Source of the DNA: Deltaproteobacteria bacterium RBG_13_49_15
GTDB lineage: Bacteria; Desulfobacterota; Desulfobacteria; Desulfobacterales; UBA2156
Length of the DNA stretch: 7,502 nt
Reading direction: 5' to 3'
Assembly (NCBI GenBank): GCA_001797695.1
Contig: MGQD01000052.1
Location: 1 to 7,502, forward strand
In this document: positions 1 to 6,643 of the stretch, piece by piece
How positions within the stretch are numbered: the first letter of the stretch is position 1
Layout: each line of letters starts with the position of its first letter
Position numbers and translations under genes: made by a program
Notes under the pieces: model-generated
Databases searched by the model: none
Told to the model about the DNA's origin: nothing
What the model saw: the letters and a program-made list of their open reading frames with translations, nothing else

Positions 1-127
1 CGTACCGAAGAAGTTGTTCGAGGTTCTGGCCGAACAACAGGGCGGGCTGATGGCGCTGAGAAATGCCTACGGACCGGTTGTCACACCGGCTCAGCTCAAA
101 GCATTTGAATCCGACCATCCGTTTTGA
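1..127 (+). CDS. C-terminal end of an unrecognised protein (5' partial)
   Basis: Reading from base 2, the frame stays open for 41 codons and stops at TGA 125-127; the gene starts before the window. The other two plus frames stop sooner (TGA ending at 108 and near 48). The peptide has ordinary protein composition: a charged helical stretch (KKLFEVLAEQQGG), then LRNAYGPVVTPAQLKAFES and a short polar end. I see no membrane segment or diagnostic motif and do not recognise the family. It runs in the same direction as the large gene at 295, 167 bases downstream, but the hairpin between them and the gap size give no reason to place them in one operon. Reality of the reading frame is moderately supported; function is unknown. 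Confidence 0.55.
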   Translation, partial: VPKKLFEVLAEQQGGLMALRNAYGPVVTPAQLKAFESDHPF

Positions 128-150
128 CGGAACAGCCTCTTTTGAATTAC

Positions 151-192
151 AAAAAAAAAGAAGCGGCGATGCCAAAAAGTGCTTGCCGCTTC
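151..192 (-). terminator. Intrinsic terminator reading on the minus strand
   Basis: GAAGCGGCGA (160-169) pairs with TTGCCGCTTC (183-192): a 10-bp GC-rich stem with one G-U pair, extended by two inner pairs (171-172 with 181-182) around an A-rich loop. Bases 151-159 are nine A residues on the plus strand, so a minus-strand transcript would carry nine U directly after the stem, the classic layout. On the plus strand the stem is followed only by TCCGACCTTTT, a poor U-tract, so stopping of the gene ending at 127 would be weaker. A second, bulged 5-bp hairpin (195-199 with 206-211), followed by ATTTATT, might help in the plus direction. No minus-strand gene lies immediately upstream of it; the nearest ends at 2074. 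Confidence 0.65.
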
Positions 193-294
193 TCCGACCT
201 TTTGGGGTTCGATTTATTGTAACTATCAGGATATTGGGTGGAATCCCAATTTTGCGAGATCCTGTTTCCACTGGTTTAATGGAAATAATGAATA

Positions 295-2085
295 ATGGAT
301 GAGATCATACTAAAAGACGAGCATGAAAAGCGATTGGCAAGACTCAGGAAGGAGCGGATGGAGATTCTCTCTCTTGAGCCGAAAGCAGCCATGGAACGGA
401 TTCTGAATGCTTCTCATCCCGTCCCCCTGGCGCACTCCTTTTCAGACGAGGATTTTTATTTTTTACTTCAGGAAATCGGGCCGGAGGATTCTCTCGAACT
501 CTTATCATTGGCATCCGATCGACAGTGGGAATTTATTCTCGATATCGAAACCTGGGAAAAGGATAAAGTCATCAACGAGTCGATTACCCGATGGGTCGAC
601 CTTCTCATGAGAGCCGACTCCAACCGATTGATCCAATGGGCGCTTAAGGAGAAGATCGAGTTTTTCCGATTATACCTCTTTAACAACATCGAGCTTAAAA
701 TCCGGGAACATGACCAGGATCCCGGCATTTTCGGAGATGAGTACGTCACCGTTGATGATGTTTATTATGTTCGGTTTGTTTCCAATTCGCTTGAACCGCC
801 TGCAAGGCCCCGGAATGAGGAACTTCGGAGCGATGTGTTGACACGGTTTTTAAGACGACTGGCGGATCATGACCACATTCAATATCAACATCTTCTTTTT
901 GAAGCCGCCCATGTCATACCCGCGGAATCTGAAGAAGAGCTTTTCCGATTACGGAATGTCCGGATGGCTGAAAAAGGATTCCTTCCCTTTGATGAAGCGA
1001 TCGCTGTCTATCAGCCGCTTAAGCTGAAGGATATGGAGAAAAGACGTCCAAAATATATTGTTAAGCATGCGCGGGAACTGATGCTTCCGGTCCCTCTTTT
1101 TCATACGAACGTTCTTAAAGAAGACAGCGTATTTTCCCGGTCTCTGGAGTTGATTTCGACGGATGAGATATATATGCAGATTCAAACGGAATTGGCATCC
1201 CTTTGCAACCAGATTATTTCAGCGGATCAGCAGGTGATTCGAGACAGGGAGGCGCTGAAAAAAGTGGTGAAAAAGGCCTGTGGCTATTTGAGCATCGGCC
1301 TCGAACGGCTGGGGGAAAACGGTAAAAGAAAGCCGGATCCGAACCGGACCGCTGCTTTGGTTGCCCGGTATGCGCTCGCAGATATTTTCAGGATCGGTTT
1401 CGGCGAAGCATTGAAATTGAAATGGCGAGCCGAAGCATGGCGAAAAGAGTCATGGTTTCAAAGCCAAAACTTATCCCTGACGTTTTGGGGGGAGCAATGG
1501 CTGGGGATACTTGGAGGGCTTTTCGTCAGAAAGCCGCTTTTTTATGATAACTATCAGACCGGCGTGTTGTATAGGGAATTTACTTCTCTGGATGAAGTGA
1601 AGCAGACGGAGAGGAAGCTCGAGGATATTATCCGTTTCGATCACCTTCTCTCTCTTTTAAACATCGGTGCATCGTCATTGTCTGCCTTGGATTTTTTCAA
1701 TTATAAAAATTTCACTCTGACGAACTGGGCCAGAAATTATTTAACGCTCGTCGATGTCGGGGCAACGGGTGGAGCCGTTGCCCTTCTTGAGTTGAATGAA
1801 TTCCTCAGGTTTTTTAAGGAGCTGTGGGAGCCTAAAGGGATACCCCGCCGGATTAAAGGTCCCGTTAAAGAGGCTTTCCTTGACTGGCTTGTCGGTCGGA
1901 CGGGGCTTGAAAAAGCGACGATTCTCTCTGATGTGGGAAGCACTCTGGAAGATCTGTTTAATGAAGTTGAAAGTGAATTCCAGAATATTGCCGAAAGCAA
2001 CCTGGATCCCCGCTTTGTCACCCTTTTCCTGATACGGGGAAAAGATTCTATAAGCAGCAATCGATCCGGTGGATCAACGAAATAG
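295..2085 (+). CDS. DUF6178-like protein of unknown function
   Basis: A 596-residue protein that I match from memory to the DUF6178 family, found mainly in Deltaproteobacteria; no function is known to me. It is rich in charged helices and has no signal peptide or clear membrane segment, so it is probably cytosolic. Landmarks: a basic helix at residues 11-24, then a conserved-looking block around 35-85 (HPVPLAHSFSDEDFYFLLQE, then ASDRQWEFILD), an acidic stretch with several Tyr near 150-160, and a Gly-rich patch VDVGATGGAVALLELNE around 485-500. The ATG at 295 is the first possible start, because TGA lies in frame at 289-291. A weak GGAAA sits 9-10 bases upstream. An internal ATG at 358 (RKERMEIL) has AAGGAG only 3 bases ahead, which is too close. 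The gene stands alone on its strand and its last 12 bases overlap the end of the convergent membrane-protein gene. Confidence 0.85.
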   Translation: MDEIILKDEHEKRLARLRKERMEILSLEPKAAMERILNASHPVPLAHSFSDEDFYFLLQEIGPEDSLELLSLASDRQWEFILDIETWEKDKVINESITRWVDLLMRADSNRLIQWALKEKIEFFRLYLFNNIELKIREHDQDPGIFGDEYVTVDDVYYVRFVSNSLEPPARPRNEELRSDVLTRFLRRLADHDHIQYQHLLFEAAHVIPAESEEELFRLRNVRMAEKGFLPFDEAIAVYQPLKLKDMEKRRPKYIVKHARELMLPVPLFHTNVLKEDSVFSRSLELISTDEIYMQIQTELASLCNQIISADQQVIRDREALKKVVKKACGYLSIGLERLGENGKRKPDPNRTAALVARYALADIFRIGFGEALKLKWRAEAWRKESWFQSQNLSLTFWGEQWLGILGGLFVRKPLFYDNYQTGVLYREFTSLDEVKQTERKLEDIIRFDHLLSLLNIGASSLSALDFFNYKNFTLTNWARNYLTLVDVGATGGAVALLELNEFLRFFKELWEPKGIPRRIKGPVKEAFLDWLVGRTGLEKATILSDVGSTLEDLFNEVESEFQNIAESNLDPRFVTLFLIRGKDSISSNRSGGSTK

Positions 2086-3357
2086 CCAACTGCAGGCGAT
2101 GATGGAAAAAATCACACCGGCTGCATCCGCTGTGAGCCCTGCTGCCAGCGTATGCCGGATGCGCTTGATCTGAACAGCACCGAAATAAACCGCCAGAATA
2201 TAAAAAGTGGTCTCGGTGCACCCTTGCAATGTGGAAACCAGATAACCGGTATAGCTGTCCGGGCCGATGGTTGGATCCTGAATGGTCGAAGCCAGAATGG
2301 CATAGGCGCCCGAACCGGAGAGCGGCCGCATCAGGGCCATAGGAAGGGCCTGCGCCGGAAGTCCGACCTTTTCGGTCAAGGGTCCCAGCCATCCGACAAG
2401 GGCATTCATGGCGCCGCTGGCGCGAAACATCCCTACGGCGACCAGGATGGCGACAAGATAAGGGATAATCCGGAGCGCCACCTGGAATCCTTCTTTGGCC
2501 CCTTCCACAAAGATTTCATAAATTCTGACCTTTCGAATAAACCCGAAAACCAAAAAGCCAGCCATTAAAAAGGGAATGATCCAGTGAGAGATGACCTTAC
2601 CGTAAAGAACAGACAATGGGATAAACGCCAAAATGGAAAAGAGACCTACCGCACTGACCCACAATGGGTATGCGCCGATGGATGCTTCTGATGCTACCGC
2701 ATCATCGGATGGCGCTTTTTCTTTTTCAATGACGGGAGAGGAGGGCTCGAGTCGAAAAAAACGCGCGTAGATTTTGGCAGAAAGGATCGCTATCAAGGTC
2801 GAGCCGGCGGTAGCAAAAAGGGTTGTGGGAAGGATGCCGGCAGGGTCTGCGGAGCCGGCTGATGCACGCAACGCGATCACTCCGGTGGGAAGCAGGGTTA
2901 CGCTGGAGGTGTTGATGGCTAAAAAAAGGACCATGGCATTGGTGGCGGTACCAGGTTTGGTATTGAGTTTATCCAATTCCTGCATGGCCCGGATTCCGAA
3001 AGGGGTGGCGGCGTTTCCCAACCCTAGCACATTTGCCGACAGATTTAAGATCATGGCTCCCATGGCCGGATGTTCGGAAGGAACATCAGGAAATAAACGG
3101 ACCATCAGCGGTCGAATAAAACGCGCCAGGATGGTGAGCATGCCGCCGGCTTCCGCCACTTTCATCAATCCCAGAAAAAGGGTCATGACGCCGACAAGCC
3201 CGATGGCCAGTTCAACGGCGCCGGAAGCCGATTCCACAATTCCCTTTGAAAGAAACTCCATATAGGAGATATTGCCTGGAGCAAGTGTTCCCTGGATCTG
3301 GTAAAATGCTCCGAAACCAAAAGCGATGACGACAATGATTAGAAAGACTGCGTTCAT
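2074..3357 (-). CDS. SpmA-SpmB fused nucleoside-recognition (Gate) membrane protein
   Basis: A 427-residue integral membrane protein in which two proteins that are separate in Bacillus are joined. Residues 1-205 resemble SpmA: a hydrophobic N-terminus, VELAIGLVGVMTLFLGLMK (48-66), HPAMGAMILNLSANVLGLGN (96-115), AATPFG, then FLAINTSSVTLLPT. Residues 206-228 form a polar linker rich in Pro, Glu, Lys and Ser. Residues 229-427 resemble SpmB: FVEGAKEGFQVALRIIPYLV (283-302), GMFRASGAMNALVGWLGPLT (309-328), MALMRPLSGSGA (340-351), LQGCTETTFYILAVYFGAV (377-395). Both halves carry the nucleoside-recognition domain also seen in transporters and FeoB; the substrate is unknown. The ATG start has GAGG (3362-3365) 4 bases upstream. 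It is the last gene of the minus-strand run, 97 bases after the sirtuin. Nothing nearby suggests sporulation, so a transport or envelope role is more likely. Family is clear, function is not. Confidence 0.92.
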   Translation of the reverse strand: MNAVFLIIVVIAFGFGAFYQIQGTLAPGNISYMEFLSKGIVESASGAVELAIGLVGVMTLFLGLMKVAEAGGMLTILARFIRPLMVRLFPDVPSEHPAMGAMILNLSANVLGLGNAATPFGIRAMQELDKLNTKPGTATNAMVLFLAINTSSVTLLPTGVIALRASAGSADPAGILPTTLFATAGSTLIAILSAKIYARFFRLEPSSPVIEKEKAPSDDAVASEASIGAYPLWVSAVGLFSILAFIPLSVLYGKVISHWIIPFLMAGFLVFGFIRKVRIYEIFVEGAKEGFQVALRIIPYLVAILVAVGMFRASGAMNALVGWLGPLTEKVGLPAQALPMALMRPLSGSGAYAILASTIQDPTIGPDSYTGYLVSTLQGCTETTFYILAVYFGAVQIKRIRHTLAAGLTADAAGVIFSIIACSWLFR

Positions 3358-3361
3358 CAGG

Positions 3362-3365
3362 CCTC
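3362..3365 (-). promoter_or_regulatory. Ribosome binding site of the SpmA-SpmB fusion gene
   Basis: GAGG on the minus strand, separated from the ATG at 3355-3357 by four bases (CCTG). It supports that start, which also gives the usual SpmA-type hydrophobic N-terminus. The surrounding gap (3358-3454) has no convincing terminator or promoter, so the gene is probably transcribed from upstream. Confidence 0.55.
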
Positions 3366-3454
3366 ATAAGATGGATGAGATTGAATCATGTAGGCGGGGA
3401 AAGGAATATGGTTTTTACCCAGGTGCTTTTCGCTTCCATCTTCGGCATGCCCGA

Positions 3455-4201
3455 TTACAGAAGCGTTTGGAGTTCAGCCATAATCCGGTTTATGGCTTCT
3501 CCCGCCTTGCTTGTGATAATATAATCGCTGACGGAACCGGTCAGCGGGGTCTGTTCAGGATTGATTTCGATCACTTTGGCGCCGCTCTGTTTTGCAATGA
3601 TAGGCATTAATGCCGCCGGCTGAACGATTGCCGAAGTCCCAATAACGAGCATCAGATCGCATGTTGATGAGACCTGCCGGGAGCGCATGAGATTTAAGGG
3701 CGGGATCATTTCTCCAAAAAAAACGCATTCAGGCCGGTAAATACCGCCGCATGCGCATCTAGGAGGAATGTCCGAAAGATCCACATCTTTCGTTTTGATC
3801 CGGTTATTGCACTCCATGCAATAATGCCAGGCAAAATTTCCATGAAATTCAATGACGTCCGTATTCCCCGCCATCTGGTGCAATCCATCCACGTTTTGAG
3901 TAATGACCGTTTTAAGAATCCCCATCTGCTCGAGTCTGGCTAATCCAAGGTGACCATCATTAGGCCTGGCATTGTCGATGATCTCTTTCATGTCTTTTAA
4001 AAGGGCGTTCCACACTTTAACGGGGTCTTTTAAAAAGGCATCGATATGGGCATACTCCATCGGATCGAATTTTTCCCATATCCCGCCTTTGCCTCGGAAG
4101 GGCGGGATGTTGCTTTCAACCGAGATACCGGCGCCGGTCAAGGCGATGGCTTTCTTTGATTTGGCCAGATCTTCTACCGCTTGTCTGATGATTTTATCCA
4201 T
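3455..4201 (-). CDS. cobB: Sirtuin, NAD-dependent protein deacylase
   Basis: A cytosolic Sir2-family enzyme that removes acyl groups from lysines using NAD+, giving nicotinamide and O-acyl-ADP-ribose. From the ATG at 4201 it has 248 residues, usual for bacterial sirtuins. Visible: GAGIS (23-27), IPPFRG with Arg36, the NAD-site TQNVDGLH (101-108), catalytic His120 in EFHGN, zinc Cys 128, 131, 149 and 151 (HYCMEC and PRCACGG), VIGTSAIVQPA (187-196) and EINPEQTPL (212-220). The Tyr and Arg that give SIRT5 and CobB their succinyl/malonyl preference are replaced in VWNALLKDM (Leu67, Asp70), so a deacetylase-type pocket is inferred. The frame can extend to a TTG at 4231 (MSDCPRAASP prefix), but that prefix is untypical and has no clear ribosome site; the ATG is also weakly served. 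It lies 35 bases (or 5, from TTG) after the hydrolase gene. Confidence 0.93.
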   Translation of the reverse strand: MDKIIRQAVEDLAKSKKAIALTGAGISVESNIPPFRGKGGIWEKFDPMEYAHIDAFLKDPVKVWNALLKDMKEIIDNARPNDGHLGLARLEQMGILKTVITQNVDGLHQMAGNTDVIEFHGNFAWHYCMECNNRIKTKDVDLSDIPPRCACGGIYRPECVFFGEMIPPLNLMRSRQVSSTCDLMLVIGTSAIVQPAALMPIIAKQSGAKVIEINPEQTPLTGSVSDYIITSKAGEAINRIMAELQTLL

Positions 4202-4236
4202 AGGTGAAGCCGCCCGGGGACAGTCTGACAATGATA

Positions 4237-5076
4237 CTAAATCTCAAATTCCATATCGGAACCTACGGCAACGCATTCCAGAAAGTTCCGGTTTTTGGAG
4301 ATGGTGAGCCTGCAGTCCTCAATAATTTGATCCATCTGCCGGTCGGATCGCTCTTGGTTTAAATGAAAGAGCCCGAGTTTTTTAATATTGGCTTTTATCC
4401 CAAGTCCCAGAACGTCCGTATAGGAAGAATGCCCCCACCGGATGGTCGTTTCATATTCCTCCGGTGTATATTCGGCATCGTGAACGAGGAATTCAGCGTT
4501 CATTGAAAATTTCAGATACTCCTCGAACGGGAGGCCTCCAGGATGGACATATCCCAGTTCATTGTCCGTCAGGAAAACAAAGGTCTTGCCGTCTTCAATG
4601 AATTTATAACCGCTTCCGGTGTTCGGATGGCTTAAGGGGAAAGGGATAATCGTGAGGGATCCGATCTCGAAATGATCGGACGGATCTTTAATAAATATCA
4701 TTTTTGCGACGATATCCGAACATTTTAATGGAAAATTGGGAGGAGAAAGGATTTTCGAGAGCATTTTTTTAAAATAATCTTTGTGAAAAGGGCCGCTATG
4801 CATTATGAAACGGGATTTTTTGTAGAGATTGGGTTTGAAAAACGGGAATCCTTGAATGTGATCCCAATGACCGTGTGTTAAGAGGAAATGGTATTCGAAG
4901 CGATTCGAATCTACCAGGCTGTTTCCCAGCCTTCGAACGCCGGTTCCAAGGTCGATGATGATGATGTGATCGCTTTTTGTCCGGATTTCCAGGCAGGTCG
5001 TGTCTCCGCCGTATTTAAGGTATTCCGGCCCTGAAACGGGAGTGGAGCCACGGGAACCCCAGCACTTGATCCACAT
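4237..5076 (-). CDS. Metallo-beta-lactamase-fold hydrolase, PhnP/RNase Z-like (possible phosphodiesterase)
   Basis: A 279-residue cytosolic metallohydrolase of the Lactamase_B_2/COG1235 type. The N-terminal strand WGSRGSTPV and YGGDTTCLE (22-30) are typical of this subgroup. Likely metal ligands are the THGHWDH motif (His68, His70, Asp72, His73), His150 in LSHPN, Asp171 in FLTDNE and His238 in LFHLNQERSD. RNase Z, PhnP and cyclic-nucleotide phosphodiesterases share this arrangement; there is no long flexible exosite arm as in RNase Z, so tRNA processing is less likely than hydrolysis of a small phosphodiester. The substrate cannot be told from sequence. The ATG at 5074-5076 lies 3 bases after the stop of the methyltransferase gene and has AAGGGG (5083-5088) at 6 bases spacing, so co-transcription and coupled translation are likely. 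Confidence 0.88.
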   Translation of the reverse strand: MWIKCWGSRGSTPVSGPEYLKYGGDTTCLEIRTKSDHIIIIDLGTGVRRLGNSLVDSNRFEYHFLLTHGHWDHIQGFPFFKPNLYKKSRFIMHSGPFHKDYFKKMLSKILSPPNFPLKCSDIVAKMIFIKDPSDHFEIGSLTIIPFPLSHPNTGSGYKFIEDGKTFVFLTDNELGYVHPGGLPFEEYLKFSMNAEFLVHDAEYTPEEYETTIRWGHSSYTDVLGLGIKANIKKLGLFHLNQERSDRQMDQIIEDCRLTISKNRNFLECVAVGSDMEFEI

Positions 5077-5079
5077 ATG

Positions 5080-5979
5080 CTACCCCTTCCCCTTGTTGAA
5101 ATGAAACTGGAATGACTTGGACCCGTTTTTTCCGAGATACGTATGCCACATGCCTTCGTGAATCCATGACTCAATGATTTCGGCATGGTGGGAAAACAAT
5201 CCTTCCGCTACCGCCCGGGCTTCACCTTTTAGAAGCCCGGAAATGATAAACCATTTCTTTTGAAAAAAGCCTTCCGACCGGAGCAGGCGTTTCATTACAT
5301 CAAAGTGGATATTTGCTATCACCAAATCCAAAGCACAGTCAATAAAATCCTCTGCGCGCCCACGAACCACCAGGATGGCGCCCTCCATTTTGTTGGCAGC
5401 GACGTTTTTTCGGGCGGTGATAACCGACAACGGATTATTGTCGATGGCTATGATTTTATCTACTCCTAATCGTGCCGCGCCTAGCGCCAGAAGTCCGGAT
5501 CCCGTCCCCAGATCGATTGCCGATTCGATCCTCTCTTCATAAAGCAGAAAATCAAGAGCCTTCAAGCAATCCCTTGTCGTGGGATGGGTGCCGGATCCAA
5601 AGACGACGCCTGGATCCAATACGATCGGAGGAATGGAATTGCCTTGCGGTTTTGTCTCCATCCATGGAAAAATAATATTCAATCGGCCAATTCGAAACGG
5701 AGGCAGTTCGCTCCCCTGCCATTCCTGATAGGGGAACTGAAATCGATCCAACAGGGCGAGGTGTTGCTGGGATTTGAGAAGGGCGTTGATGGCGTCTTCA
5801 GACGGTTCTGAAAAAAATAGAAAAGAGAACCGGTCCTCTTCCCAGTTGCCAAGAAATCGGTCATCACAAATGACGGTACTCCGAGCCAGGGTCCCCTCGA
5901 GGTGGTAAATGTAAAGATCCTGATACGGGGATGCGGAAGATACCCGGTTTGAGATCATATGGGGTGATGGATCATTCAT
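5080..5979 (-). CDS. prmA: PrmA-like (ribosomal protein L11) methyltransferase
   Basis: A 299-residue SAM-dependent methyltransferase of the PrmA family, which trimethylates ribosomal protein L11. FRIGRLNIIFPW (95-106) and LDPGVVFGSGTHPTTRDCLK (121-140) are the family's characteristic linker and substrate-side motif. AIDLGTGSGLLALGAARLG (154-172) is the SAM-binding loop, Asp180 (AIDNNP) the ribose-binding acid, and LVIANIHFDVMKRL (219-232) the motif IV region. The N-terminal 90 residues, which form the L11-recognition domain in PrmA, are poorly similar to what I know, and motif IV reads ANIHFDVM instead of the usual ANI-L-x-x-PL pattern, so another protein substrate is possible. The ATG at 5977-5979 overlaps the end of the acuB-like gene by 8 bases (ATGAATGA); AGGAA lies almost directly before it, closer than ideal. 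Met8 is an alternative start without a ribosome site. Confidence 0.85.
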   Translation of the reverse strand: MNDPSPHMISNRVSSASPYQDLYIYHLEGTLARSTVICDDRFLGNWEEDRFSFLFFSEPSEDAINALLKSQQHLALLDRFQFPYQEWQGSELPPFRIGRLNIIFPWMETKPQGNSIPPIVLDPGVVFGSGTHPTTRDCLKALDFLLYEERIESAIDLGTGSGLLALGAARLGVDKIIAIDNNPLSVITARKNVAANKMEGAILVVRGRAEDFIDCALDLVIANIHFDVMKRLLRSEGFFQKKWFIISGLLKGEARAVAEGLFSHHAEIIESWIHEGMWHTYLGKNGSKSFQFHFNKGKG

Positions 5980-6643
5980 TTCCTGGAAGCTGGTCGAGAT
6001 ACCACTCCATGGGATCCAATAATGTAAAACCCTTCTGTTGCAGTTTCTTTTTCACACGACTGACATCCTGGGTCAGAAGGTAAGGGAAAACCGCCCGCTT
6101 CCCCTTGTCCCAGTATCTGGCAACCAGAATGCTTCCGAAAGAGATGCCTTCTTCGGTGATGGCGTCCACGATCCGTTTCATCGTACCGATCCGGTCCTCC
6201 ACAAGGATGCAGAGGAGGGTTCCCGGTTCGCCGATTCCTAGAACATTAATAAAGGCCCGAAGCATGTCCCGCACTCCGATGATCCCCTTAAGAATGCCGT
6301 TTTCATTCACAACCGGGAGGGCCCCGACGCGTGCTTTTTGGATAAGGAGGAGAACATCCTGAATGGTATAGGTCGGAAGGACGGTTATCGGATCTTTGGT
6401 CATGATGTCTTTGACTTTTATCCTGGAAAGTTTTTCTTTTTCTTCCCGGCTGTCATATAATAAAAGGGATGGCAAGGCGCTTCGGAGATCCCGATCGGTG
6501 ATAATGCCGATGAGGCGGCCATTTTTTTCCACTACCGGAAGATGCCGGATCTGATTCTGTTTCATTAGTTCTCTGGCGAAAAGAATATTCGATTCCTGGT
6601 CAATGGTGATGACTTTTTTGGCCATCGATTCGCTAACGAACAT
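5972..6643 (-). CDS. acuB: AcuB-like CBS-CBS-ACT regulatory protein
   Basis: A 223-residue cytosolic protein with two CBS domains (about 1-57 and 77-133) and a C-terminal ACT-like domain (about 141-210). It lines up from the first residue with Bacillus AcuB as I remember it: MFVSESMAKKVITI, IRHLPVV (32-38), GIITDRD (46-52), the PS pair at 58-59, then GALPVV and EPGTL. CBS pairs usually bind AMP, ATP or related nucleotides and ACT domains bind small ligands, so it probably senses a metabolite and controls a partner. In Bacillus acuB is adjacent to the deacetylase gene acuC, and here too a deacetylase gene lies directly upstream. CBS1 keeps the ribose-binding Thr49-x-x-Asp52, but CBS2 has Gly123-x-x-Asp126, suggesting one full nucleotide site. 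The start overlaps the deacetylase gene by 11 bases and has a good GGAGG. Confidence 0.88.
   Translation of the reverse strand: MFVSESMAKKVITIDQESNILFARELMKQNQIRHLPVVEKNGRLIGIITDRDLRSALPSLLLYDSREEKEKLSRIKVKDIMTKDPITVLPTYTIQDVLLLIQKARVGALPVVNENGILKGIIGVRDMLRAFINVLGIGEPGTLLCILVEDRIGTMKRIVDAITEEGISFGSILVARYWDKGKRAVFPYLLTQDVSRVKKKLQQKGFTLLDPMEWYLDQLPGNE

Noticed and set aside
238..264. Possible sigma-54 promoter (TGG...TTGC) upstream of the DUF6178-like gene
   Set aside because: The GG and GC elements are 12 bases apart, not the required 10, and the TGGCAC element is poorly matched.
238..271. Inverted repeat GTGGAA/TTCCAC before the gene at 295
   Set aside because: Only 6 bp with a 22-base loop; expected by chance in a sequence of this length.
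63..302. 79-residue plus-strand ORF between the first two genes
   Set aside because: It overlaps the end of the better-supported frame ending at 127 and runs straight through the terminator hairpin; the peptide has a low-complexity, non-protein look.
2774..3265. 163-residue plus-strand ORF opposite the SpmA-SpmB gene
   Set aside because: It is a shadow of a membrane-protein gene with clear family motifs on the other strand; the peptide has no recognisable domain.
3358..3454. Promoter or terminator in the 97-base gap before the membrane-protein gene
   Set aside because: I found only an 8-base palindrome (GGCATGCC) and no stem followed by U residues, nor a convincing -35/-10 pair.
4202..4231. 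Sirtuin starting at the TTG at 4229-4231
   Set aside because: The added residues are untypical for sirtuins, TTG is a rare start and no ribosome site precedes it; the ATG at 4201 gives the normal N-terminus. Not fully excluded.
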